Source: Bacteroidota bacterium (lineage in GTDB: Bacteria > Bacteroidota > Bacteroidia > NS11-12g > UBA9320). Taken from it: a stretch of DNA of 10,565 nt. Each line of letters opens with the position of its first letter. Positions within the stretch are counted from its first letter, which is position 1. The notes beneath the pieces were generated by a model. The model saw only the letters and a program-made list of their open reading frames with translations. It searched no databases and was not told the DNA's origin. Of this stretch, positions 1 through 7,367 are shown in pieces. A program made the position numbers and the translations under genes. The DNA lies in assembly GCA_003484585.1 (NCBI GenBank), contig DNBZ01000329.1, forward strand, positions 1 to 10,565. Reading direction: 5' to 3'.

Positions 1-24
1 GTTCGATTCCCCTACGGGCTACCA
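1..24 (+). tRNA. 3' end of a tRNA gene (partial; identity not determinable)
   Basis: Bases 1-9 match the T-loop pattern G53-TTCGATT-C61. The 3' half of the T stem (CCCCT, 9-13), a seven-base acceptor half (ACGGGCT, 14-20), discriminator A21 and an encoded CCA (22-24) follow. The 5' half and the anticodon lie left of the window, so the amino acid cannot be named. A terminator begins two bases after the CCA. tRNA 3' ends are common integration sites for mobile elements, which fits the mobilization genes and recombinase further right, although serine recombinases use tRNAs less often than tyrosine integrases do. Confidence 0.85.
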
Positions 25-25
25 T

Positions 26-58
26 AAGGGACTTTGCTTAAAGTAAAGTCCCTTTTTT
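26..58 (+). terminator. Rho-independent terminator of the tRNA transcript
   Basis: A perfect 10-bp stem is formed by AAGGGACTTT (26-35) and AAAGTCCCTT (45-54), with a 9-nt loop and a run of T at 53-58. This is a textbook intrinsic terminator for the tRNA upstream. On the minus strand the hairpin is not followed by a T run, so it would stop transcripts arriving from hsdM less well. Confidence 0.85.
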
Positions 59-101
59 AATGCCTTAAATTTTGATAATCAGCGAGTTAAGTAGGTGTAA
101 A

Positions 102-240
102 AATGTTCGACTTGGGGTGAAAGTTGGATGTGAAATATGATTGACTATTTGATTGAAATACACCTTGGGAAAGGGGCAATAAAGCAAATAAACGCCTGAA
201 ATTCAGAATATTAAATCGTTCAATTGAATGTTCGACTTGG
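102..240. repeat. Pair of 14-bp exact direct repeats in the gene-free stretch beside the tRNA
   Basis: AATGTTCGACTTGG occurs at 102-115 and again at 227-240, a spacing of 125 bp. The bases flanking the copies differ, so these are discrete repeats and not one long duplication. The core GTTCGA also occurs in the T-loop of the adjacent tRNA (1-6), after which the match is lost. Short near-palindromes, CTGAAATTCAG (196-206) and TTCAATTGAA (219-228), lie just before the second copy. Their position between a tRNA gene and cargo suggests remnants of an attachment site or a recombinase binding site. That is inference, and no second attachment site can be seen in the window. The rest of 60-251 shows nothing coding. 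Confidence 0.55.
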
Positions 241-251
241 TGATTGAAGAT

Positions 252-1874
252 CTAAATCGTATCTAGCCCCAACTGTTTCAAATACTTATTATGCTCTGTC
301 AATGATTTAGAGGCTCTCTTCTCTATTTCTTCTAGTTTTTCATTGACTTCTTTCAAGTCAATAATTGGCTCTGGCTTGGCGGTACTTACATACCTAGAAA
401 TATTAAGATTGTAGTCGTTCTTCTCTATTTCATCCATTCCTACTCTGCGAGCATAACGCTCAATAGGCTCTTCAGGTCGATTTTGATACGTGTCTACTAT
501 TCTTTCTATATCCTTTGCTCTCAGATGGTTCTGACGTTTCCCTTTTTTAAAGTTTTCTTCATCGCTTGCATTGATAAACAAAACATCATCATCCTTTTTA
601 CATTTCTTTAAGACTAAAATACAAACTGGTATTCCTGTAGAAAAGAAAAGGTTTGATGGTAAACCGATTACAGTGTCTATACTTCCGTCTTTTAGTAGCT
701 TTTCTCTGATGCGATGCTCTGCTCCGCCTCTGAAAAGTACCCCGTGTGGTAAGATGATTGCCATAGTGCCTTCATCGCTCAAAAAGTGAAAACCGTGCAG
801 CAAGAAAGCAAAATCTGCTGCCGACTTAGGTGCTAAACCAAAGTTTTTGAAACGGAAGTCTTCCGCCATAACTTCTGATGGGTCCCAACGCAAACTAAAA
901 GGGGGATTCGCTACAATAGCATCAAAGGTCACTTTCTTAGCCGGATTCATCTCGCTCAGTATGCTCCAGTCATTTTTCAGTGTATCTCCGTGATGTATAT
1001 CAAACTCTGAGTCTTTTACTCCGTGTAGGAGCATATTCATACGTGCGAGGTTATACGTGGTTATATTTTTCTCTTGTCCGTAAATACGGCTAACCGTACC
1101 GCCACTTTTTTCTATTTTGTTTTTAACGTTGAGCAACAACGAGCCAGAACCACAAGTAAAATCGAGCACTCTGCTAATTTTATTTTTCTTCCCTGTTTTG
1201 GGGTCTTGTCCGTCTAGAGTTACTATCTCTGATAAGATGGTAGATAGCTGCTGTGGTGTATAAAACTCCCCTGCTTTTTTACCCGAACCTGCGGCAAATT
1301 CACCTATCAGATATTCATACGCATCTCCCAGTGTGTCGCTATCGGTATCAAAATCGGCTATGCCTTCCGATATTTTTTGAATAATGGTACTGAGTTTTTT
1401 ATTTCTCGCTCCGTAGTCTTTCCCTAGTTTCTCGGAGTCTAGGTTAATCTCTGAGAATAATCCTTTGAAGGAGTTTTCAAAAGATTCGTTTTCGATGTAT
1501 TTAAAACCTTTTTGTAGTGTTTTTAAAAGATCATCGTGCTGTGTACGTGCTAGCTCTGAGATGCTACGCCAGAGGTATGCAGGCTCTACTACGTAGTGCA
1601 CTTTTTTACGCATTTGTTCTTCAAACGCTTCTATACTCTCCTCGTTAGCCTCATACCATACTGAGAGAGGTGTACGCATATCTTCCTCGTCTAGACTTGG
1701 ATAGTCACGGCCTAGCTCTTTCTGTACGGATGCCTCATAGTTATCAGACAAGTAGCGAAGGAATAGGAAGGATAGCATATAATCCCGAAAGTCATCGGCA
1801 TTCATTGCTCCTCTAAGTTCATTGGCTATGCCCCAGAGCGTTTTACCTAATTGTTCTTGTTGTTTTACGGTCAT
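252..1874 (-). CDS. hsdM: Type I restriction-modification system DNA methyltransferase subunit (HsdM)
   Basis: This is the modification subunit of a type I system. It transfers a methyl group from S-adenosylmethionine to N6 of adenine at sites chosen by HsdS, protecting host DNA, and forms the M2S core that HsdR joins for restriction. The 540 residues contain the N-terminal helical HsdM domain (about 8-150), a GEFYTP motif at 202-207, SAM-binding motif I as DFTCGSGSLL (238-247) and catalytic motif IV NPPF (323-326). A charged, probably helical C-terminal end (about 505-530) follows. Length and motifs match type IC enzymes such as EcoR124I, and nothing essential is missing. It starts 2 nt after the prrC stop and ends in TAG. 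It is the last gene of the operon and I see no promoter of its own, so methylase synthesis appears tied to the restriction subunit transcript. Confidence 0.95.
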   Translation of the reverse strand: MTVKQQEQLGKTLWGIANELRGAMNADDFRDYMLSFLFLRYLSDNYEASVQKELGRDYPSLDEEDMRTPLSVWYEANEESIEAFEEQMRKKVHYVVEPAYLWRSISELARTQHDDLLKTLQKGFKYIENESFENSFKGLFSEINLDSEKLGKDYGARNKKLSTIIQKISEGIADFDTDSDTLGDAYEYLIGEFAAGSGKKAGEFYTPQQLSTILSEIVTLDGQDPKTGKKNKISRVLDFTCGSGSLLLNVKNKIEKSGGTVSRIYGQEKNITTYNLARMNMLLHGVKDSEFDIHHGDTLKNDWSILSEMNPAKKVTFDAIVANPPFSLRWDPSEVMAEDFRFKNFGLAPKSAADFAFLLHGFHFLSDEGTMAIILPHGVLFRGGAEHRIREKLLKDGSIDTVIGLPSNLFFSTGIPVCILVLKKCKKDDDVLFINASDEENFKKGKRQNHLRAKDIERIVDTYQNRPEEPIERYARRVGMDEIEKNDYNLNISRYVSTAKPEPIIDLKEVNEKLEEIEKRASKSLTEHNKYLKQLGLDTI

Positions 1875-1876
1875 TG

Positions 1877-3013
1877 TTATTTTGCTTCTGCTGGTTCAAT
1901 AAATATTTCAGGTAAATAGAACTCATATTTCTCTAGAAATCCATCTAAAATATTCTTAAATAAATCTTTATTATCTGCACCCATTTCTCTTGGGTCGTAA
2001 ATGGAATATTTTCCGTGACTAAAGAGATTTAATGCTCTATTGAATAGGACTTCATCTTCTGCTAAGTGCTCTATGCACTTGTTTATTTTATCGTATCCAA
2101 AAAAACTAGCCGTCTTTTCTAAAATACTTCTAAGTGTATTGAAGTGGTGAGTGTAGATTTCTCCTGATTCCACCACTTGCTTTAGTTGGCTAATTATCGC
2201 AATGTGGTGAAAGAAAGGTACATCTCCTGTGTCGCTAAGCATATAGGTAAAGTCCTTTTTGGTATGCAAGTAATAGGTTTTATTCTTTACCTTCCTCACT
2301 AATTCATTAAACATTACATTAAAGAAAAGGCCGTGATGAGTTGATACTACTGTCTTAATGTTGTTGTCTTCCCTTCTGATAAGATTGCCCAAGTCACAAG
2401 CAACAGCTATAGCTTTGTTCTCGTCTAGTGAAGAAATAGGATCGTCGATGTATATGAACTTCACCCAATTGTATGCTCCAGTATCATCGTCACTATTTAC
2501 TTGGTCTATTGCTATTTCGCAAATGGCCAAAAAGAAACACCAAATAAAGAGATTTTCTTCACCTCTAGAAATTTTTATATTCTCTATTGTTTCGGCATTT
2601 CCTTCTTCATTTATGATACTGCGAGAAAACACCACGGTATAATTTTCGTAATCTATTCTGAAACTCAGATTCACGTAGTTTTGAAAAAGAGTACCGATTT
2701 TAGTCTCCATTTCCAATTCTTGTAGACCGTTAAAAAAGGCAGAATCTCTATTGAAAGTTAAACTTCTCTCCGTGTCATTTTCAAGGTCATTATTCCAGAT
2801 AAACAGATCTTCGGTAAATGCATTGAAGTATAAAGTGTCTCTTGGTGGGTTAGCAATTTTCCCCATTTCTTTAAACTCCATAGATAACCTTGTTTTCCCA
2901 GTGCCATTATGGGCAAAGAAGAGTATTAGGTCTTTTTCTTTTCGATTATCGCCTGTGAGGTCTTTACGAAAATGAGTGGCAACCTCTGCTAAATTGTTAA
3001 AGTTAGTACTCAT
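1877..3013 (-). CDS. prrC: PrrC-type anticodon nuclease (ABC ATPase fused to an ACNase domain)
   Basis: I read this as a PrrC-family tRNA anticodon nuclease. Seen in the 378 residues: Walker A AHNGTGKT (34-41), an NAFTEDLF block (64-71), ABC signature ISRGEE (148-153), Walker B FIYIDDP with a following SSLDE (186-198) and an H-loop STHHG (224-228). The C-terminal part has R295 and E299 in LRSILEKTASFFG (294-306) and H333 in FSHG (331-334). This reproduces the PrrC triad Arg320-Glu324-His356, with the same R-to-E spacing and an E-to-H spacing of 34 instead of 32. E. coli PrrC (396 residues) is kept latent by EcoprrI and, when T4 disables restriction, cleaves tRNA-Lys at the anticodon. The position between hsdS and hsdM fits that partnership. 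RloC is less likely because there is no coiled-coil/zinc-hook insertion. The tRNA target here is unknown. Confidence 0.88.
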   Translation of the reverse strand: MSTNFNNLAEVATHFRKDLTGDNRKEKDLILFFAHNGTGKTRLSMEFKEMGKIANPPRDTLYFNAFTEDLFIWNNDLENDTERSLTFNRDSAFFNGLQELEMETKIGTLFQNYVNLSFRIDYENYTVVFSRSIINEEGNAETIENIKISRGEENLFIWCFFLAICEIAIDQVNSDDDTGAYNWVKFIYIDDPISSLDENKAIAVACDLGNLIRREDNNIKTVVSTHHGLFFNVMFNELVRKVKNKTYYLHTKKDFTYMLSDTGDVPFFHHIAIISQLKQVVESGEIYTHHFNTLRSILEKTASFFGYDKINKCIEHLAEDEVLFNRALNLFSHGKYSIYDPREMGADNKDLFKNILDGFLEKYEFYLPEIFIEPAEAK

Positions 3014-3018
3014 ATCTC

Positions 3019-4233
3019 TTAATTCACTTTAGGAAACAATCCCTGCATTAGTCCTTTTTTATGCTCTTGCAGGCTTTCTATCTTATCGCTTTGTGCCGCT
3101 ATGAGGTCATCTACCGAAGACAAGCAATCGGCTATTTTTTGTTGTTCTTTGGGATTGATAGGAAGATTAATCGATAAATATTTGATATCATCACTATTTA
3201 CAGATTCAAAAGTTCCACCTTGTGAGATGTTTTTCCAAAATGGTTCATAAGAAATTAACCATTGATAAATAAATTCTTGATTAGTTTTTTGTGTTGCACG
3301 GATAGCAGAAATACCTCTACCAATACAAGCTTTGTGAAATGATTTAGCAACGGTACCTACAGGAGCTCTTACGCTTAAGAGAATATCTCCAACTTTACAT
3401 TGTTTCGTTGTTTGAGATGTATATATTCTAGGTACAGATTTTCTATTTTGAATATCGGCATTTCCCTGCAATAGAGGCAAGCCAATGTTGTTTTCATTGT
3501 AAAAAGTAGATTTTGGAGAAGAACCCATTATAATTATAGCGACATCTTGATCTCCCAACTCCTTCTCCTCCCAATCCCCATCACCTTCAAACTCAGGGAA
3601 ACGAAACTTTGGTACTATTTCTCCTTCTGCAGGAAATAGCTGCTGCAACAACCCTTTTTTATGGTCTTTGAGCAAGTCTAGCTTTTCGGTTTCGGCACTT
3701 ATTACTTCATCTAGTGAGGATAGACAATTGGCAATTTTTTGTTGTTCGTTAAAATCTATTGGTTTAAGAAATGGAAACGTTAGGACATCATCTTTTTTTA
3801 AGTTCGTTTGCTTATTTCCATCATCAAAGGCTAAGAAATACGGGTTTCTATTCTGAACATAGAATAGAAACTTATTGTCGATATCCGTTGGTGTAATCTT
3901 ACAAATTCTTTGATTTACAGTGTATGTATCGTTACTGTCTACATAAAAACATTTAGCTATCGCTCTTCCATTTGGTACATCGCTTAAAACCATTAAAATA
4001 TCACCAATGCCTGCTTTTAAATTAGCGGAATCGCTGTATTTAACCACTTCTCCATCGGTAGAAATAAATTTAGAATTGACAACTTTGTAATTACCTGATT
4101 CAGAGATTTCTTGCTCGTGAGCTTTACCGTTTTCATAGTCTGCTACTTCTTCCAAAGTAGTTTCTATCCACTCTCTTTCCTTCTCAAACTCAGGGAATCG
4201 CAAGGCAGGTATTTTTTGTTCTTCCTTATTCAT
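3019..4233 (-). CDS. hsdS: Type I restriction-modification system specificity subunit (HsdS)
   Basis: HsdS supplies DNA recognition for the type I complex: two target-recognition domains each read half of a bipartite site, and the conserved regions between them bind HsdM. The 404 residues show the usual two-fold layout. Recognition domain 1 spans about 11-160, conserved helix 1 about 162-201, recognition domain 2 about 210-360 and conserved helix 2 about 362-401. Both halves open with the same RFPEFE hexapeptide (12-17 and 211-216), and both helices contain EQQKIA and end in LFP. The two recognition domains look unrelated, so an asymmetric bipartite target is expected, but its sequence cannot be read from the protein. 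The ATG overlaps the hsdR stop by 8 nt, suggesting translational coupling, and prrC follows after 5 nt. Confidence 0.93.
   Translation of the reverse strand: MNKEEQKIPALRFPEFEKEREWIETTLEEVADYENGKAHEQEISESGNYKVVNSKFISTDGEVVKYSDSANLKAGIGDILMVLSDVPNGRAIAKCFYVDSNDTYTVNQRICKITPTDIDNKFLFYVQNRNPYFLAFDDGNKQTNLKKDDVLTFPFLKPIDFNEQQKIANCLSSLDEVISAETEKLDLLKDHKKGLLQQLFPAEGEIVPKFRFPEFEGDGDWEEKELGDQDVAIIIMGSSPKSTFYNENNIGLPLLQGNADIQNRKSVPRIYTSQTTKQCKVGDILLSVRAPVGTVAKSFHKACIGRGISAIRATQKTNQEFIYQWLISYEPFWKNISQGGTFESVNSDDIKYLSINLPINPKEQQKIADCLSSVDDLIAAQSDKIESLQEHKKGLMQGLFPKVN
3031..3150 (-). repeat. HsdS conserved-region repeat, distal copy
   Basis: This segment encodes HsdS residues 362-401. It pairs with the copy encoding residues 162-201, exactly 600 bp away. 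The two 40-residue segments share 24 identical residues. The DNA is diverged, but short identical runs remain, for example CCTTTTTTATG and TTTTTTGTTGTTC on the plus strand. In type I systems such repeats form the helical spacer that sets the distance between half-sites. Confidence 0.8.
3631..3750 (-). repeat. HsdS conserved-region repeat, proximal copy
   Basis: This segment encodes HsdS residues 162-201, the helix joining the two target-recognition domains. It is in register with the distal copy at 3031-3150, with an offset of exactly 200 codons and no insertions. Homologous repeats at these places are where recognition domains are exchanged between hsdS genes in other bacteria. No second or partial hsdS is present here to recombine with. 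Confidence 0.8.
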
Positions 4234-7200
4234 ATGCGTTGAGTCCAGCTATTTCTCGCCCTTGGGCTAGTCTTTTTAGTACGGGTATGAGCTGCTGCAT
4301 TAGGGCTTCTTCTTTGTCTTTGCGGTCTTTCCAGCCTAGCTCTAGCGGTGCTAGTAGGTCGGTTAGTTTCTCCCCATCAAAAATCATTCGGTCCATAATA
4401 TCGTCTATAAAAGCCTTTAGGCTCTCTGTAGTGATGCCATTGGTTTGGGCTATGGCATTTAGTTCTGCATTGGCTTTTTGGTCTTTAAAGGCTTGATAGT
4501 CTTTTTTTATCTGCTCTTCAGTTAGTTTATCACCTATTTGTAAAGCATTGATGTAGGCAATGATATCGTCCCGCTCATCTTGCATATTGGCACTGGAGCT
4601 CAGTAGATTTATAATCTGCTCCTTGGTCATTTTCTGCTTAGAGCTAGGCTTGTTGTGCATATTCTTAGCCACTAGCCCTATGATGTAGTCATAGTCTATG
4701 ATGGCAGAGGAGAATAGCACAAACTCAAAATCGAGTTGCTCTACCTCAGGAGAGGCGTTGCCTTTGTCTTGCATCGCTTTCAGACGTTTGGCGGTATCTA
4801 GGTAGTTGCTTTTGAAGGAGCGGAAATCGTCCGTAGGCAGCAAGGTCTCTATGGTATGAGCTTGGTCTACATCTAGGTCGGTGTATTGGTCTAGTTGGGT
4901 TTTGAGTCGTTGTACTTCTTTGAAGGTATTGATAAATTCGGCTCTAGCTTGGTCTCCTTTCAGATTAGCCACTTCGGCAGGCGAGCATTCCAGTCCTTTA
5001 CCTTCCATAAAGCCTTGTAAGTTAGCCACGGCTTCTTGGTACTTTGCTATCACTACAGGTGCAGCATCTACCACCCATATTTCTTTCGGATTTTCTACTT
5101 TTTCCCCAGAGAAGAGCATCATCGCCTCATCTACGGCATTTTCTTGATGCCTAAAGTCCAGGATGTTCCCGTAAGGCTTGGTATCGTTTATCACTCTATT
5201 GGTACGAGAGAAAGCTTGTATCAGTCCGTGGTGTTTTAGGTTCTTGTCCACGTACAGCGTATTGAGATACTTAGAGTCAAAACCAGTGAGGAGCATATCT
5301 ACTACTATGAGCACGTCTATCTTGTTGTGGTGCGGATAGTCCTTGTTGCTATACTTCTGATCCTTAATGCGTTGCTGCACATCTTGGTAGTAGCCATCAA
5401 ACTCATTGATGGAATGGTTGGTGTTGTATTGTAGATTGTAGTCTTTTATGATACGAGTAAGAGCTTTTTTCTTCTTCTCCGGTTCTACTTTGTTATCTTC
5501 TTTTTCCTGAGTTAGATCATCTTGGAGCTGCTTGATGTCAGCTTTATTCTTTTTATCCTTTGGGTCTTTATCCTTCAGGGCTTTTACAGGTGGCGAAAAC
5601 ACGCAAGCAACATTCAATGGACGATAGTCTTGGTTTTCCGTGATAAGTTCCTCTTGTACATCACCAAAGAGTTCGTAGTAGGCTATGGCATCGTTTATAG
5701 AGTTGGTAGCCAAAATACTATTGAATCTGCGGTAGTGCGTAGCTCTATCGTGTTTGTCTATAATAGCGTTGACCGCAGCTAGTTTAAAGCTACTGTCTTC
5801 TATGGCTATCTTAGTATCGGGCTTGAAATAGTCGATATGAAAACGCAGTACGTTTTTATCTTCTATGGCGTGGGTGATGGTGTAGGCGTGCAGCTCATTT
5901 TGAAATACATCTTCCGTCGTTTTGTAAGATGCTTCTTCCCCTTCTATGGTCTTGTAGGTGGAGTTTTCATCAAAGATAGGCGTACCTGTGAAACCAAAAA
6001 GTTGTGCTTTTGGAAAAAAGTTTTTGATGGCCTTGTGATTATCTCCAAACTGTGAGCGGTGACACTCGTCAAAAATGAAAACTACTCGTTTGTCTTTAAG
6101 CGGTTCGAGCCTGTCTTTGAAAGTAGGCTTGTTTTCTTCTTTCTTTTTGAGATTTCTGTTACTATTTTCATTCAGAGCTAGTCCCAGTTTTTGAATGGTA
6201 GTGACGATAATCTTATCGGCATAATCCGTGGAGAGCATTCGCCTTACCAAGGTTTCGGTATTGGTATTGTCTTCTACACTTCCCTCTTGAAACTTGTTGA
6301 ACTCCTCTCGGGTTTGCCTATCAAGGTCTTTTCCTGCTACTACAAAAAAGCATTTTTCGATATTGGGATTTTCTTTGAGCAGAGTAGAGGCTTTGAACGA
6401 GGTAAGTGTTTTACCACTTCCTGTAGTGTGCCAGATATATCCATTGCCACGGTTTTGGTCTATACAATCCACTATAGCTTTCACAGCATAGACTTGATAT
6501 GGACGCATTACGAGTATTTTTTGCTCACTAGCTACAAGTACCATATAGCGACTTATCATCTGCCCTAAGGCACATTTTGATAAGAATTTTTCAGCAAACT
6601 CATCTAGGTGGTTTATCTTCTTGTTGTTCTCATCTGCTAATTCATATACAGGCAGAAACTGCTCTTCAGCATTAAAAGCAAAATGCTCATTATTGTTATT
6701 AGCAAAGTAGAACGTCTTGGTCTTGTTGCTCACTATAAAAAGCTGCATAAAACACATCAGCGAATTGGTATAGCCGTTACCCAAATCATTTTTGTATTCT
6801 ACAATCTGCTGCATCGCCTTATTAGGGCTTACGTGAAGAGTTTTTAATTCTACTTGCACCACTGGCATACCGTTTATTAGAAGTATAACATCGTATCTGT
6901 GATTGCTAGTTTTTGTATTTATACTGAGTTGATTAATGACTTCAAAATCATTTTTGCACCAGTCAGTAATATTTACCAGCGTGTAATGCAATGGGGTGTC
7001 ATCCTCTCGTATAAAGGTGTTGGTCCTTCGCAGTCGATTAGCAGCCTCAAAAACGTCAGGACTTATAATCTCATCAAGTAGTTTTTCAAACTCAGAGTCC
7101 GTTAGGTTTACTCTATTAAGCTTCTCAAATTTTTTGCGAAAATTTTGTTCAAGACCTTCCCTAGTCGTAATATCCTTACGATAAGTGTATTTGAGTCCTT

Positions 7201-7258
7201 GTAGTTTACCTACAAAACCATATTCTATAGCTGCTTCGTTTACTACACTTATTTCCAT
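4226..7258 (-). CDS. hsdR: Type I restriction-modification system endonuclease/translocase subunit (HsdR)
   Basis: HsdR is the motor and nuclease of the type I complex. It translocates unmethylated DNA using ATP and cuts away from the recognition site. The N-terminal PD-(D/E)xK nuclease is visible as D123 followed by E137-L-K139, the same spacing as D151/E165/K167 in EcoR124I. The helicase motor follows: Walker A TTGSGKT (278-284), DECH (397-400), TGTP (424-427), LLTGFD (656-661) and motif VI QAFSRTNRV (681-689). A lysine-rich stretch (about 561-600) and a helical C-terminal region complete the 1010 residues, close to the 1038 of EcoR124I, so the gene looks intact. The ATG lies behind an A-rich leader with no clear Shine-Dalgarno site. 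It is the first gene of the operon, an order in which restriction precedes modification, and it overlaps hsdS by 8 nt. Confidence 0.95.
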   Translation of the reverse strand: MEISVVNEAAIEYGFVGKLQGLKYTYRKDITTREGLEQNFRKKFEKLNRVNLTDSEFEKLLDEIISPDVFEAANRLRRTNTFIREDDTPLHYTLVNITDWCKNDFEVINQLSINTKTSNHRYDVILLINGMPVVQVELKTLHVSPNKAMQQIVEYKNDLGNGYTNSLMCFMQLFIVSNKTKTFYFANNNNEHFAFNAEEQFLPVYELADENNKKINHLDEFAEKFLSKCALGQMISRYMVLVASEQKILVMRPYQVYAVKAIVDCIDQNRGNGYIWHTTGSGKTLTSFKASTLLKENPNIEKCFFVVAGKDLDRQTREEFNKFQEGSVEDNTNTETLVRRMLSTDYADKIIVTTIQKLGLALNENSNRNLKKKEENKPTFKDRLEPLKDKRVVFIFDECHRSQFGDNHKAIKNFFPKAQLFGFTGTPIFDENSTYKTIEGEEASYKTTEDVFQNELHAYTITHAIEDKNVLRFHIDYFKPDTKIAIEDSSFKLAAVNAIIDKHDRATHYRRFNSILATNSINDAIAYYELFGDVQEELITENQDYRPLNVACVFSPPVKALKDKDPKDKKNKADIKQLQDDLTQEKEDNKVEPEKKKKALTRIIKDYNLQYNTNHSINEFDGYYQDVQQRIKDQKYSNKDYPHHNKIDVLIVVDMLLTGFDSKYLNTLYVDKNLKHHGLIQAFSRTNRVINDTKPYGNILDFRHQENAVDEAMMLFSGEKVENPKEIWVVDAAPVVIAKYQEAVANLQGFMEGKGLECSPAEVANLKGDQARAEFINTFKEVQRLKTQLDQYTDLDVDQAHTIETLLPTDDFRSFKSNYLDTAKRLKAMQDKGNASPEVEQLDFEFVLFSSAIIDYDYIIGLVAKNMHNKPSSKQKMTKEQIINLLSSSANMQDERDDIIAYINALQIGDKLTEEQIKKDYQAFKDQKANAELNAIAQTNGITTESLKAFIDDIMDRMIFDGEKLTDLLAPLELGWKDRKDKEEALMQQLIPVLKRLAQGREIAGLNAYE

Positions 7259-7283
7259 TTTGTTTTACTACTCTGAGTCATTT

Positions 7284-7304
7284 GGATGCTCTTGTTTTGC
7301 ATCC
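7284..7304. promoter_or_regulatory. Inverted repeat in the hsdR leader (possible operator or mRNA hairpin)
   Basis: GGATGC (7284-7289) and GCATCC (7299-7304) form a perfect 6-bp inverted repeat around a 9-bp spacer, in the 109-bp gap between the recombinase stop and the hsdR start. Its near edge is 25 bp from the hsdR ATG. No T run follows it on the minus strand, so it is a poor terminator for the recombinase gene. It could be an operator or a leader hairpin affecting hsdR expression. The function is inference. Confidence 0.3.
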
Positions 7305-7367
7305 TACTCAAATAAGGCACCAAAGTAATTAAGTTTTTAGAATATTGAAGAATGTGAAGGTAGGAAT

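Noticed and set aside
1877..3013. Generic AAA ATPase, or RloC, for the gene between hsdS and hsdM.
   Set aside because: The Arg-Glu-His triad and NAFTEDLF block point to PrrC specifically. RloC is much longer and has a zinc-hook coiled coil, which is absent here.
4239..7184. Several open frames of 60-125 codons on the plus strand opposite hsdR, and similar ones opposite hsdM, prrC and the recombinase.
   Set aside because: They are antisense shadows of strongly supported genes, with low-complexity or cysteine/serine-rich translations and no recognisable domains.
7321..7328. TTACTTTG on the minus strand upstream of hsdR, close to the Bacteroidota -7 consensus TAnnTTTG.
   Set aside because: One of the six defined positions mismatches and no TTG-type -33 element lies 19-21 bp upstream, so it is not strong enough to call a promoter.
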